DNA of 64,000 nt, from positions 992,001 to 1,056,000 of the forward strand of contig CBDIDO010000003.1 of the NCBI GenBank assembly GCA_965277735.1. Direction: 5' to 3'. The stretch's first letter is position 1; the number at the start of each line of letters is the position of its first letter. The notes under the pieces are model-generated. The model did not search any database. It worked only from the letters and a program-made list of their open reading frames with translations, and was not told the origin of the DNA. The DNA comes from RH-AL1 sp965277735. Lineage in GTDB: Bacteria; Pseudomonadota; Alphaproteobacteria; Rhizobiales; Beijerinckiaceae. The translations under genes were made by a program, and so were the position numbers. Positions 44,196-52,550 of this stretch are shown here, in pieces.

Positions 44196-45137
44196 ATGAT
44201 TCCGACCAGCGACTTCGGCGCGCTCCGCGCCTTCACGGCCGTCGCCGAGGCTCTGAGCTTCAGCCGCGCCGCGGACATTTTAGGTGTCTCATCGTCGGCA
44301 CTGAGCCAAACGGTGCGCGGGCTCGAGGACCGCGTCGGCACACGACTGCTCAACCGCACGACCCGCAGCGTATCGCTGACCGTGGCGGGCCGCGCGCTGC
44401 TCGACCGGCTCGGCCCAGTGATGGAAGAGCTCGACGCCGCCGTCGACCACTTACGCGCCTCGGATGGGAAGCCCGCAGGCATTGTTCGGATCCACGCCTT
44501 CCGGATCGCAGCCGAGCTGTTCCTGACGCCCATGCTGGCGCGTTTCGCCATCGACCATCCACAGGTTGTCCTCGACATCACCTTCGACGACGCCGCAGTC
44601 GATATCGTGGCCGCCGGCTTTGATGCCGCGACACGGCTGGGAGAGCTCATCGAGCGCGACATGGTCGTGCTGCGGCTTGGACCCGAGCTGCGTCAGGTCG
44701 CGGTCGCCTCGCCGGCCTATCTCGACTCGCACGGCACGCCGGTCACGCCGCGTGACCTACTGACCCACCGCTGCATCCGCTGGCGGTGGCCAGGCCACCA
44801 CGCACCTTATGCTTGGGAATTCTGCGACGAGGGTCGCTGGTTCAGTGTAGCGGTCGAAGGTCCATTGATCGTCAGTAGCCGCGAGTTCGCCGTCAACGCC
44901 GCAGTGGATGGTGTGGGCATCGCCTTCGCGGTCGAGGAAGCATCCGCGCGTCACGTCGCCGACGGACGCCTTGTGCCGCTGCTGCAACGCTGGTCCGCGC
45001 CCTTCCCCGGCTTTTTCCTGTGCTATCCGCAGCAGCGTCATATGGCGCCAGCGCTCCGCGCGTTCATCGACGCGCTGCGGGACGTTTCGCTGCAAAAGAG
45101 TAGGCTCTTCGAGCGTATCGACGATCTGCACGAATGA
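44196..45137 (+). CDS. LysR family transcriptional regulator
   Basis: This 313-residue regulator has the N-terminal wHTH (FTAVAEALSFSRAADILGVS, ALSQTVRGLEDRVGTRL, RTTRSVSLT) and the periplasmic-binding-like effector domain (about 90-300). It is divergent from the SDR pair and, by the usual LysR pattern, controls it. A short tail of about 15 charged residues follows the family end. Confidence 0.9.
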   Translation: MIPTSDFGALRAFTAVAEALSFSRAADILGVSSSALSQTVRGLEDRVGTRLLNRTTRSVSLTVAGRALLDRLGPVMEELDAAVDHLRASDGKPAGIVRIHAFRIAAELFLTPMLARFAIDHPQVVLDITFDDAAVDIVAAGFDAATRLGELIERDMVVLRLGPELRQVAVASPAYLDSHGTPVTPRDLLTHRCIRWRWPGHHAPYAWEFCDEGRWFSVAVEGPLIVSSREFAVNAAVDGVGIAFAVEEASARHVADGRLVPLLQRWSAPFPGFFLCYPQQRHMAPALRAFIDALRDVSLQKSRLFERIDDLHE

Positions 45138-45399
45138 TCGCAGTCGAGGGTCAATGCAAGATCGGATGACCGAGTTGTTTGGTCAAAAACGGGCAACGCG
45201 GATTGACTCACGCTCCTCGATTAGCTTCTCCGCTCGACTGGATTCGGTTGCATCTTCCACCATCGGTTTCATAGACATCTGAGCCGTGAAACCAGCGGCG
45301 TGCCAATGTGATGTGCTACGTCATCCCGACCAGTCTCCTCAGCTAACTCGCGCGGCGCGGGCGGCCATTTAGAGCCGCCCTGTCTTCCGGGGATGCCAC

Positions 45400-46161
45400 T
45401 CAGATGTGCACGCCACCTGACACCTCGACCCGTTGCGCGTTGACCCAGCCGAACGCCTCGGTCAGCAAGGCGGCGATAACCGGGCCGACGTCCTGCGGCA
45501 GGCCCACGCGTCCGAGCGCGGTCTGCGCGGAGAGTGCTTTCTGCACATCCGGATTGTCGCGGACCATGCCGCCGCTGAAATCTGTCGCGATGGCGCCGGG
45601 CGCGACCACGTTGACCGCGATTCGACGTGGACCAAGCTCGAGCGCCATGTAGCGTGTCAATGCTTCTACCGCCGCCTTCATCGGTCCGTAGATCGCGCGG
45701 CCCGGGTAGGCGAAGCGGGCGAGGCCGGACGAGACGTTCACGATACGACCGCCGTCGTTCATCAACGGCAGGAGCTTCTGCGTGAGCAGGAACGGCGCCT
45801 TGAAGTGGACCGCGAACTGCTCGTCGAGTTCCGCCTCCGAGCCCCCGGCGAGCGTCGCGGTGGAAGAGGTACCCGCATTGTTGACGAGGTAGTCGAAGCG
45901 CGCGACCCCCAGCTGGTTGAGCGCGGCACGCACCGCATCGACGAAGCCGTCGAAGGAGGCGGGGTCACCGACGTCGAGCTGGATGGCCATTGCGTCGGCG
46001 CCGGCGTCGCGTACGAGCGCGATCACCCGATCGGCATCCTCCCCACGAGAGCGGTAGGTTAGGATGGAATGCACCCCGCGCTCGGCCAGGCGGAGCACGG
46101 CGTCGCGGCCGATGCCGCGGCTGCCGCCGGTAATGATGGCGACACGATTGTTGTCAGGCAT
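45400..46161 (-). CDS. SDR family oxidoreductase
   Basis: This 253-residue SDR has AIITGGSRGIGRD, LDVGDP, NNAGTS, NVSSGLARFAYP, YGPMK as Tyr-x3-Lys, and APGAIATDF; it ends VEVSGGVHI. The ATG at 46161 has GGAGG five bases upstream; the 30-codon extension is rejected. It is divergent from the LysR gene at 46263 across 101 bp, the same layout as the module at 42506-45137. Substrate unknown. Confidence 0.9.
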   Translation of the reverse strand: MPDNNRVAIITGGSRGIGRDAVLRLAERGVHSILTYRSRGEDADRVIALVRDAGADAMAIQLDVGDPASFDGFVDAVRAALNQLGVARFDYLVNNAGTSSTATLAGGSEAELDEQFAVHFKAPFLLTQKLLPLMNDGGRIVNVSSGLARFAYPGRAIYGPMKAAVEALTRYMALELGPRRIAVNVVAPGAIATDFSGGMVRDNPDVQKALSAQTALGRVGLPQDVGPVIAALLTEAFGWVNAQRVEVSGGVHI

Positions 46162-46262
46162 GGTGACCTCCGTTGAGCGGATGCCGTCCGATTTAGAAGG
46201 TAGAACGTGACAAATTAGACCGTGATTGCTGCCCACATTGTTTTGATGCACGGAACAAACGC

Positions 46263-47162
46263 ATGGACAGCTTAATCGCGCAGCGTCTCTCCACCCGCAT
46301 CGTCGAGCGCGGCAGCTTCAGCGCTGCGGCCGCCGAGCTGAGCGTGTCGCGCCCGGCGGCGACCGCTGCAATCAAGGACCTGGAGCGCCGGCTCGGGGCG
46401 AGGCTGCTCCAGCGCTCGACGCGGCACGTGCGGACGACGGCGGAGGGCGAGGACTATTACCGGCGATGGACCGCGATCCTGGCTGAGATCGAGGACGCCG
46501 ACCGCGCGGTCGGCGGCACGATCGCCGGGCCGTTGCGCGTCGACGTGCCGGGCAATCTCGCGCGTAAGGTGCTGCTACCTGCGCTGCCGGCGTTCCTGGC
46601 GCGTCATCCGTCGCTCACCGTGCACATCGGCGAGGGCGAGCGCTTTGTGGACCTGATCCGCGAAGGGGTGGACTGCGTGGTGCGCGCGGGCGAATTGGCC
46701 GACAGCGATCTCGTGGCGCGTCCCTTGGGCACGATGGAAGAGATCACCTGCGCGAGCCCGTCCTACCTTGAACGGCATGGGATGCCTGCCTCGCCCGATG
46801 ACCTTCAGGGGCATTTTTCGGTCGGCTTCATGTCCTCACGCACCGGGCAGGTTCTTCCGCTCGAATTCTTGGAAGGCAATAGCGTTGTGGAGAAGCGCCT
46901 GCCGCTCTCCGTCATCGTCAGCGCCGCCGATACGAGTGCCGAAGCGGCTAGGCTGGGGCTCGGCCTCGTGCAGGCGCCCCGCTACCGTTTCGCCGACGAC
47001 CTCGCGTCCGGCGCGCTCGTGGAGGTGCTGGCGTCGTACCGGCCCGCGCCGACTCCGATCTCTATATTGTACCCGAGCAGCCGCCACCTGTCGCCGCGCG
47101 TCCGTGTTTTCGTGGATTGGCTGGCGGAGACGATCGGCCCACAGATCAGCAGGCGAGTCTGA
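46263..47162 (+). CDS. LysR family transcriptional regulator
   Basis: This 299-residue regulator has a wHTH near residues 15-60 (ERGSFSAAAAELSVSRPAA, LERRLGARLLQRSTRHVR) and the effector domain after residue 90. It faces the SDR gene and probably controls it. A small membrane-protein gene follows 34 bp downstream on the same strand and may be co-transcribed. Confidence 0.9.
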   Translation: MDSLIAQRLSTRIVERGSFSAAAAELSVSRPAATAAIKDLERRLGARLLQRSTRHVRTTAEGEDYYRRWTAILAEIEDADRAVGGTIAGPLRVDVPGNLARKVLLPALPAFLARHPSLTVHIGEGERFVDLIREGVDCVVRAGELADSDLVARPLGTMEEITCASPSYLERHGMPASPDDLQGHFSVGFMSSRTGQVLPLEFLEGNSVVEKRLPLSVIVSAADTSAEAARLGLGLVQAPRYRFADDLASGALVEVLASYRPAPTPISILYPSSRHLSPRVRVFVDWLAETIGPQISRRV

Positions 47163-47196
47163 GCGCCGTCTCTCCATCCATCAGCGGATCAACTGC

Positions 47197-47541
47197 ATGC
47201 TCACGATGATGATCGCTTTCAATCTTGTCGCGTCCCTCGCGTCGGTATCTGCGGCAGTGATCGCGCTTGTCCGTCCAGCCTTTCTTTCCGGCTCTAAGCA
47301 CGTCTTCAGTGGAGAGGTGTTCTACGTCCGCATGTACGCTGCGCGCTCCGTCCCACTTGGGCTTGCGGTCGGGTTCTTGCCGTTTTGGCTAGGACCGGCT
47401 GTGGCATGGCTCCTATTCACCGCCGCAATGGTGCAAGCAATCGATGTCGTCGTAGGGCTCAAGCAGGGAGACCGAAAGATGATGGCTGGTGCAACTGTCG
47501 GTGCGATGGCGCACCTCGTTTGCGGGTACATGATCATGTAA
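47197..47541 (+). CDS. Small four-helix membrane protein (DUF4267-like)
   Basis: This 114-residue protein has four hydrophobic segments (about 3-25, 45-65, 66-85, 95-114). The arrangement, with a conserved 'YVRMYAARSVPLG' block after the first helix and a Gly-Asp-Arg-Lys loop before the last, fits the DUF4267 family. Function unknown. The ATG at 47197 is chosen because the longer frame upstream overlaps the LysR gene; no strong ribosome site is seen. It probably belongs to the LysR/SDR module. Confidence 0.7.
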   Translation: MLTMMIAFNLVASLASVSAAVIALVRPAFLSGSKHVFSGEVFYVRMYAARSVPLGLAVGFLPFWLGPAVAWLLFTAAMVQAIDVVVGLKQGDRKMMAGATVGAMAHLVCGYMIM

Positions 47542-47591
47542 AATATCGGACCGGGACGCGCGGGAGCAGTAGCCTGTTGCGAAGGCACACG

Positions 47592-48218
47592 TCAGGCAGT
47601 CCGGGTCTTTTTAGGCACGCGCCGTCCTCCGGCCGCCGATCCGATCATAGGCGCCCATTCAACAACGTAAGTCCGGAGGGGGCTCCGGATGAAGCCGTCC
47701 GCCTTCAGCATCACCAGCCCGTGCAGTTGAGCCCAGGCAAGATACACACTCTCGCGATTATAGCCGGACGAGATCGCCGCCATCGCCGCGCTCAGCAGAT
47801 CGAAAGCTCTCCCTGAGGCCTTGTCCAGATTACTGCCTGTCTTGGCTTCGGGCGTCAGACGCGACCCGAACATGAGACGGTACAGCTCGATGTTCCCTTC
47901 ACCAAAGCTCACATAGGCAAGCGCCATCGCTGCCAAGGCGTCCGCCGGTTCTCGATCCGCAACGGCCTCCGTCAGGGTGCATGCGAAGTCCTGGAAGGCG
48001 TCCGCCGCGACGGCCTCGAGTAGAGCGTCTCGGTCGGGGAAGTGCCGATAAGGCGCCGGTTGGCTGACGCCAGCGAGGCGCGCCAGCGCGCTGAGGGAGA
48101 CGGCCTGGGCACCGTCACGAGCGACGGCCTCACGGGCGACACGCAGAAGTTCGCGACGCAGGTCGCCGTGATGGTAGCGCCCAGCGCCGTCGCGTTGCCG
48201 TGTCGATCTCCCAGCCAT
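47592..48218 (-). CDS. TetR family regulator with WHG-type C-terminal domain
   Basis: This 208-residue protein has the HTH in VSLSALARLAGVSQPAPYRH and FPDRDALLEAVA. The C-terminal domain contains YRLMFGSRL and WAQLHGLVMLKADG, typical of the WHG-domain TetR proteins. It is divergent from a quinone-oxidoreductase-like gene. The 124-bp gap holds symmetric ATAAC/GTTAT half-sites over a likely promoter. Confidence 0.88.
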   Translation of the reverse strand: MAGRSTRQRDGAGRYHHGDLRRELLRVAREAVARDGAQAVSLSALARLAGVSQPAPYRHFPDRDALLEAVAADAFQDFACTLTEAVADREPADALAAMALAYVSFGEGNIELYRLMFGSRLTPEAKTGSNLDKASGRAFDLLSAAMAAISSGYNRESVYLAWAQLHGLVMLKADGFIRSPLRTYVVEWAPMIGSAAGGRRVPKKTRTA

Positions 48219-48221
48219 GTG

Positions 48222-48257
48222 TTGACCTATAACTTCCAGAATGTTATGAACTATAAC
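48222..48257 (+). promoter_or_regulatory. Promoter with TetR-type operator
   Basis: A -35-like TTGACC (48222-48227) and a -10-like TATGAA (48245-48250) are 17 bp apart and point toward the oxidoreductase gene. Over them lie three half-sites: ATAAC (48229-48233), GTTAT (48243-48247) and ATAAC (48253-48257). The last two form GTTAT-5-ATAAC. Binding there would block the promoter. The divergent TetR protein is the natural candidate. Confidence 0.55.
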
Positions 48258-48342
48258 ATGTCTTGACGGCTAAGGCATCTACGAATGGGGGCGCCCGCGC
48301 AGCGCGCTCGTCCCAAGCGACAGCCGAACAAGAGGACCTCTC

Positions 48343-49299
48343 ATGGCTAAGATCCGGGCAGCGATTTATGATGCCTTCGGCGGCCCGGACGTGCTTCGCG
48401 AGACCTGGATGGACGGCCCAACACCCGGGAACGGCGAAATTTTAGTCCGGGTCCAGGCAGCCAGCGTGAATGGCTACGATGTAGCCGCCCGATCGGGCGC
48501 GCTGAAGCTCGTTACCGGGAGCCGATTTCCCAAGCGCACCGGCCTCGACTTCGCCGGGGAGGTCGTGGAGGCCGGGGCGGCAGATCCCTCGTTCAGGGCT
48601 GGCGACCGCGTATGGGGCTGCCTGCCACTGCATAAACTCGGCAGCGCGGCGGACCTCGTCTGCGTGGCGCCAGAGCACTTGGCGCACAGCCCGGCCGGCC
48701 TCGACCCGGTCGAAGCCGCCGCTTTGCCGGTGGTGGGCTCGACCGCGATTACCGCGTTGCGCGACATGGGACGGCTGCAGCCGGGCCAGCGCCTGCTCGT
48801 GCGCGGCGCGAGTGGCGGGGTCGGCAGCATCGCCGTGCAGCTCGGGCGGGCGCTTGGCGCCCATGTCACCGGATTGGCGAGCGAGGCCAATCTCGACTTT
48901 GTCCGCGGCCTCGGCGCCGACGTCGCCCTCGATTACGCCACGACCGCGCCCGCTGCACTCGAGCCTTTCGACGTGATCTTGGATACGGTTGGAAGCCGCC
49001 CGGCCGCCTGGCGCCGTCGGCTCGCGCGCAAGGGACGCATGATGGCCATCGTTCCCGACCTCGAGCACCCGCTCATGTCGATGGCCTATTTCGCCTGGTC
49101 GCGCGTCCATGGCGATCGGCGTGTGCGCTTCTTCAGCGACAAACCCGATACGCGGCTGCTGACAGATTTGGCCAGCTATGTGCGCGAGGGTGCGATTAAG
49201 CCGATCGTCGACAAGGTGTACCCGCTGTCCAACATCGCCGACGCCCATCGGGCTATGGAAGCGGGCGGCCGACGCGGGAAACAGGTCGTGCGTCTCTAA
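48343..49299 (+). CDS. NADP-dependent quinone-oxidoreductase-like enzyme (MDR)
   Basis: This 318-residue zinc-free medium-chain dehydrogenase/reductase has AAIYDAFGGPDVL at the N-terminus, RTGLDFAGEV, the cofactor motif VRGASGGVGSIAVQLGRALG, and a C-terminal AHRAMEAGGRRGKQVV. It would reduce quinones or activated double bonds with NADPH. The ATG has GAGG upstream. It is divergent from the TetR gene and convergent with the MerR gene, whose stop overlaps its end by four bases. Confidence 0.9.
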   Translation: MAKIRAAIYDAFGGPDVLRETWMDGPTPGNGEILVRVQAASVNGYDVAARSGALKLVTGSRFPKRTGLDFAGEVVEAGAADPSFRAGDRVWGCLPLHKLGSAADLVCVAPEHLAHSPAGLDPVEAAALPVVGSTAITALRDMGRLQPGQRLLVRGASGGVGSIAVQLGRALGAHVTGLASEANLDFVRGLGADVALDYATTAPAALEPFDVILDTVGSRPAAWRRRLARKGRMMAIVPDLEHPLMSMAYFAWSRVHGDRRVRFFSDKPDTRLLTDLASYVREGAIKPIVDKVYPLSNIADAHRAMEAGGRRGKQVVRL

Positions 49300-49649
49300 A
49301 CAGCGCGAGCGCTCTTCAGCTCTTCGATGAGGTCCGCCACCATCGCGCGGCGAGCTAGAACCTGCTCCATGTGAAGGTCGAGCTCGACGAGCTTCGCCTC
49401 CAGCCGCGCGAGCACACGCGCCTTACGCTCGTTGCCCTTTGGGGAGCGAAGATGGGCGGCGACGTCACTTAGGGTGAAGCCGAGGTGTTGCGCCCGGTCA
49501 ATGAAAGTCACGACATCAAGGACGCGATTGCCAAAATCACGATAGCCATTGGCGAGCCGCGTCGCGGGTGGGAGTAGGCCGCGAGCCTCATAGAAGCGGA
49601 TCTTCGACGTGCGGACGCCAGCTAACTTTGCCAACTCGCCTATTCGCAT
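49296..49649 (-). CDS. MerR family transcriptional regulator
   Basis: This 117-residue protein begins MRIGELAKLAGVRTSKIRFYEARGLLPP, the MerR wHTH, followed by ANGYRDF and a C-terminal coiled coil (about 75-117). No Cys cluster for metals is present, so it is not a metal sensor of the classical kind and the C-terminus is very short. The ATG at 49649 is fixed by the family start; 48 further codons in frame are rejected. It is divergent from an alpha/beta hydrolase gene with a MerR-type promoter between. Confidence 0.9.
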   Translation of the reverse strand: MRIGELAKLAGVRTSKIRFYEARGLLPPATRLANGYRDFGNRVLDVVTFIDRAQHLGFTLSDVAAHLRSPKGNERKARVLARLEAKLVELDLHMEQVLARRAMVADLIEELKSARAV

Positions 49650-49653
49650 AGCC

Positions 49654-49684
49654 TTGACCTTCAACCTCACTTCAAGGTGTAGGG
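49654..49684 (+). promoter_or_regulatory. MerR-type promoter with 19-bp spacer
   Basis: TTGACC (49654-49659) and a weak -10 region (49679-49684, GTAGGG) are 19 bp apart. The spacer is overlapped by a dyad ACCTTCAA-6-TTCAAGGT (49657-49678, 7 of 8 pairing). The long spacer filled by a dyad is the signature of promoters that MerR proteins activate by distortion. It points to the hydrolase gene. Confidence 0.65.
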
Positions 49685-49718
49685 CAAGAGCCTCACTGTC
49701 AATGTGGCTTACAGGGCG

Positions 49719-50411
49719 ATGCAAGATCTCATTCTGATCCCAGGGCTCGGCAGCGACGGCGCCGTTTGGCGGCGCACGATCACGGCGCTGCACGGCGAGG
49801 TCCGCTGTGTGGTGGGCGACACTCTCGGCGACGACACTCTGCCGGGAATGGCGCGCCGCATCCTCGGCCAGGCGCCGCGTCGCTTTGCTCTGGCCGGCGT
49901 CTCGATGGGCGGGATGGTGGCCCTTGAGCTGGTGAAGATCGCGCCGGAGCGCGTGACGCAGCTTGCACTCGTGGATACGAACGCGCGGCCGGACACCGTC
50001 GGTCAGAAGGCTTACCGCCGGCTAGTCAACTTGATCGTCACGACGTCCGGTGACTTCAGGCGTCTGTCCCAGCGCAGCCTTGACTCCCTCGTCCATCCTT
50101 CGGCCCCTGGAGACGTGCGCTGCGAACTTGCGGAAATGGGCGCGCGGGTCGGTCCCAGGACCTACATACGGCAGAACCGTGCTGTGAGCGCACGAGGTGA
50201 TCTGCGCAAGATCTTGCCGAGCATTGCAGTTCCAACCACGGTGATCGTTGGCCAGGAAGATCGGATGACGCCCATGGCGCTGTCTCAGGAGATCCACGAT
50301 CTCATTCCGGACTCCAGGCTCAACGTCATTCCGGATTGCGGCCACCTTCCCCCTATCGAAAAGCCCGCTGCCACGGCCGCCTTGCTGAGAGAGCTGCTTG
50401 AGCGAACCTAA
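49719..50411 (+). CDS. Alpha/beta hydrolase
   Basis: This 230-residue protein has the oxyanion region LILIPGLGSDGAVW, the nucleophile elbow AGVSMGGMVAL (G-x-S-x-G), a late Asp in VIVGQEDRMTP and a His in IPDCGHLPPIEKP, completing a Ser-Asp-His triad. It has no signal peptide, so it is cytoplasmic. The start is either the ATG at 49719 (AGGG close before it) or the GTG at 49704. It is likely induced by the divergent MerR protein. Confidence 0.86.
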   Translation: MQDLILIPGLGSDGAVWRRTITALHGEVRCVVGDTLGDDTLPGMARRILGQAPRRFALAGVSMGGMVALELVKIAPERVTQLALVDTNARPDTVGQKAYRRLVNLIVTTSGDFRRLSQRSLDSLVHPSAPGDVRCELAEMGARVGPRTYIRQNRAVSARGDLRKILPSIAVPTTVIVGQEDRMTPMALSQEIHDLIPDSRLNVIPDCGHLPPIEKPAATAALLRELLERT

Positions 50412-50473
50412 TGGTAATCTGCCGAGCATCGGGCACCGTAAGAAACCATGCCGGGCCATGGTCACGCTTTCGC

Positions 50474-51505
50474 TCAAATACGCAATAACGACTCCGCATT
50501 GCGGTGGCCTATTTTAGACTTGTCCTCTTGACTGATCGGAAGCGTTTCCAGGAAGCGGCGCGCACCCGTATTAGTCAGAAAAGGATAATCGACCGAGTAC
50601 AGGATGCGGTCCACGCCGATTACTTCGTAGATGAACTTAAAGTGCGGCAGGTCGAGCATGCCGCTCGGGGTGACGTAGACATGCGCCTTGAACGTTTCGG
50701 CGATCGTCCGAGACAGCCCGGTCACCTTGCGTGGCATCGCATCGTCCATGCGCTGGAGATAGAAGGGCACCATCTCGCCCCAGTGGCCGCTGATGATCTG
50801 AAGGTTGCGGTACCGTTCGAACGTTCCAGACAATATCAGGCGGATGAGGTGAACGCCCGCCTCATTATGCCAGCCCCAGCCAAAGAGCGATAGGCGCGCG
50901 CTGACCTCCTTGTCGAGGCCGCCGTAGTAAGGATCGCGAACCTGCGGCAAAGGGGGGCCAGGATGCAGGTAAAGCGGCACCCGCAGTTCGTCGAGTTTGG
51001 CAAGGATCGGGCGATACCGCTCATCGTCCAGAAAGGTCGTGCCTGGACGACCAGTGATGAGCGCCCCCTTCAAACCAAGTTCGGTTACCGCGCGTCCGAG
51101 TTCCTCCGCGGCGGCTTCGGGCTGCTGCCAAGGCAGCGTTGCGAAGCCGCCAAAGCGAGTAGGGTGGGCGTGTACAGCTTCTGCCAGCCGATCGTTGGCG
51201 GCGCGGGTGAGATCGACCGCACGATCGAGGGGGGCCAATTGCGGCATGTTGCTGTGAGACAGGATCTGCATGTCGATGCCGTTAAGGTCCATGTCGGCGA
51301 TTCGACCGCTACCGATATCTGCTGCCAACGGGGCTATTGCCGACATATCGTCGTTCATATGCGGACGGTCGGCGCGACGACCGCTGTCTTGATCTACCCG
51401 GGTAGTCAGATCGGCCATGTAGCTGGCCTCCCGGATCTGAGCCGACTGACTCGCCTGAGCGAGGTTGCCGTCGATCGTGTGTTCTTCCAAACAGATGATC
51501 TTCAT
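50474..51505 (-). CDS. Amidohydrolase-2 family protein, decarboxylase-like
   Basis: This 343-residue TIM-barrel protein begins MKIICLEEHTID: a Glu-Glu-His start like that of 2,3-dihydroxybenzoate and gamma-resorcylate decarboxylases, rather than the His-x-His of hydrolases. Further metal or active-site residues are in PLYLHPGPP, ISGHWGEMVP and YSVDYPF. The family members decarboxylate hydroxybenzoates or related acids without cofactors except a metal. The ATG at 51505 has GAGAG before it. It is convergent with the alpha/beta hydrolase gene. Confidence 0.82.
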   Translation of the reverse strand: MKIICLEEHTIDGNLAQASQSAQIREASYMADLTTRVDQDSGRRADRPHMNDDMSAIAPLAADIGSGRIADMDLNGIDMQILSHSNMPQLAPLDRAVDLTRAANDRLAEAVHAHPTRFGGFATLPWQQPEAAAEELGRAVTELGLKGALITGRPGTTFLDDERYRPILAKLDELRVPLYLHPGPPLPQVRDPYYGGLDKEVSARLSLFGWGWHNEAGVHLIRLILSGTFERYRNLQIISGHWGEMVPFYLQRMDDAMPRKVTGLSRTIAETFKAHVYVTPSGMLDLPHFKFIYEVIGVDRILYSVDYPFLTNTGARRFLETLPISQEDKSKIGHRNAESLLRI

Positions 51506-51806
51506 GGAGGGTTCTCTCAGATCTTGCCCTTCGACCAGGGGCGAACACCCGCATATATGAACCCTAGGCACCTCAATTTGAGAGCAAGCAATTGCGGCCG
51601 AGCTTCACAAGGTTGCGATCCGAACAAGTTTTGCGACCGGGGTGAGCTGACGCGCGTATTCCTTATTGCGGTATCGTTGCCCTTGTATTTGATCGAACGC
51701 GTCAGTGTGAAAGCGATTGCAGAGAATAAACGACGGGATGTGCGGTGGATCCCTTGCATCGGAAGGATCGAGCATTTGTCGGCAACTGGCGCCAGAGGCT
51801 CGACGG

Positions 51807-52445
51807 TCATTTTGCCGAACAACCCTTCAGGAAGAGCGAGATCGCGCTTTGGACCATCCGCTGTATTTCCTTGGCAGGCGGCGGCGCAAGACCAAGTTGT
51901 TGCTGCATCGGGAGGTCACCGCTTATGAGGCTGACGAAATGGATTGCGCCAAGATCGGGATCCGGTAGGTCGATGAGGCCCTTAGTTTTGGCGTCCAGAA
52001 GGAGTTCAGAAATCATTCGCCGCAGTCTCTGCGGTCCCCATTCTGCAAAGACTCGCCTGATCTTGGGAAATCGAGCAGCTTCAGCAAAGATGAGGCGGTG
52101 CATCTCAATTCCACGCTTACTTAAATACAGATTGACGAATTGATTTGCGATCTGATGAAGCGATGACTCGAGATCCATTTGATCCAATGTCGGTGGTCGC
52201 AGACGCTCGGTTACTGCTTTGACCTCCTCACGTATGAGAGCCGCGAATAGCGTCTCTTTGTTCACGAAATGGGCGTAGAGCGTCGCTTTCGATACCTTCG
52301 CCGTGCGCGATACCGCATCCATGCTGCACGCATCGTAACCTTGAGCGAGAAAAAGCTTCGTAGCTGCGGCAATGATTTGCTGGACTTTTAAATTTTCGAG
52401 GTCGGCATTGTCCGGCGCGCGGGCAATCCTGTCCTTGATCACCAT
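51807..52445 (-). CDS. TetR family repressor of the RND pump
   Basis: This 212-residue protein has a HTH with GYDACSMDAVSRTAKVSKAT and LYAHFVNKETLFAAL, then a C-terminal domain of the AefR/TetR_C_39 kind (VNLYLSKRGIEMHRLIFAEA). The ATG at 52445 has a GGAG seven bases upstream; starts at 52457 and further up are possible. It is divergent from the efflux operon. Two copies of a symmetric GAAC...GTTC site lie in the gap, so it is almost certainly the local repressor. Confidence 0.88.
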   Translation of the reverse strand: MVIKDRIARAPDNADLENLKVQQIIAAATKLFLAQGYDACSMDAVSRTAKVSKATLYAHFVNKETLFAALIREEVKAVTERLRPPTLDQMDLESSLHQIANQFVNLYLSKRGIEMHRLIFAEAARFPKIRRVFAEWGPQRLRRMISELLLDAKTKGLIDLPDPDLGAIHFVSLISGDLPMQQQLGLAPPPAKEIQRMVQSAISLFLKGCSAK

Positions 52446-52460
52446 AATTTGCTCCATCCT

Positions 52461-52532
52461 GAACGGTTCAGTTCTTGTTGACTCCTGCGGAGGGAAACGC
52501 AATAGGTCTGACCGGAATGAACCGTTTAGTTC
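52461..52532. promoter_or_regulatory. Two TetR-type operators upstream of the RND operon
   Basis: GAACGGTTCAGTTC at 52461-52474 and GAACCGTTTAGTTC at 52519-52532 differ at only two positions. The second sits in the perfect pair TGAAC-6-GTTCA. One lies before each of the divergent starts (TetR at 52445, adaptor at 52551). This arrangement lets one repressor control both directions. Confidence 0.65.
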
Positions 52533-52550
52533 AGTCGCGGGAGTCGTTTG

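Noticed and set aside
45138..45399. 31-codon minus frame starting MSMKPMVEDATESS
   Set aside because: Looks plausible but is too short, unmatched and without a clear ribosome site.
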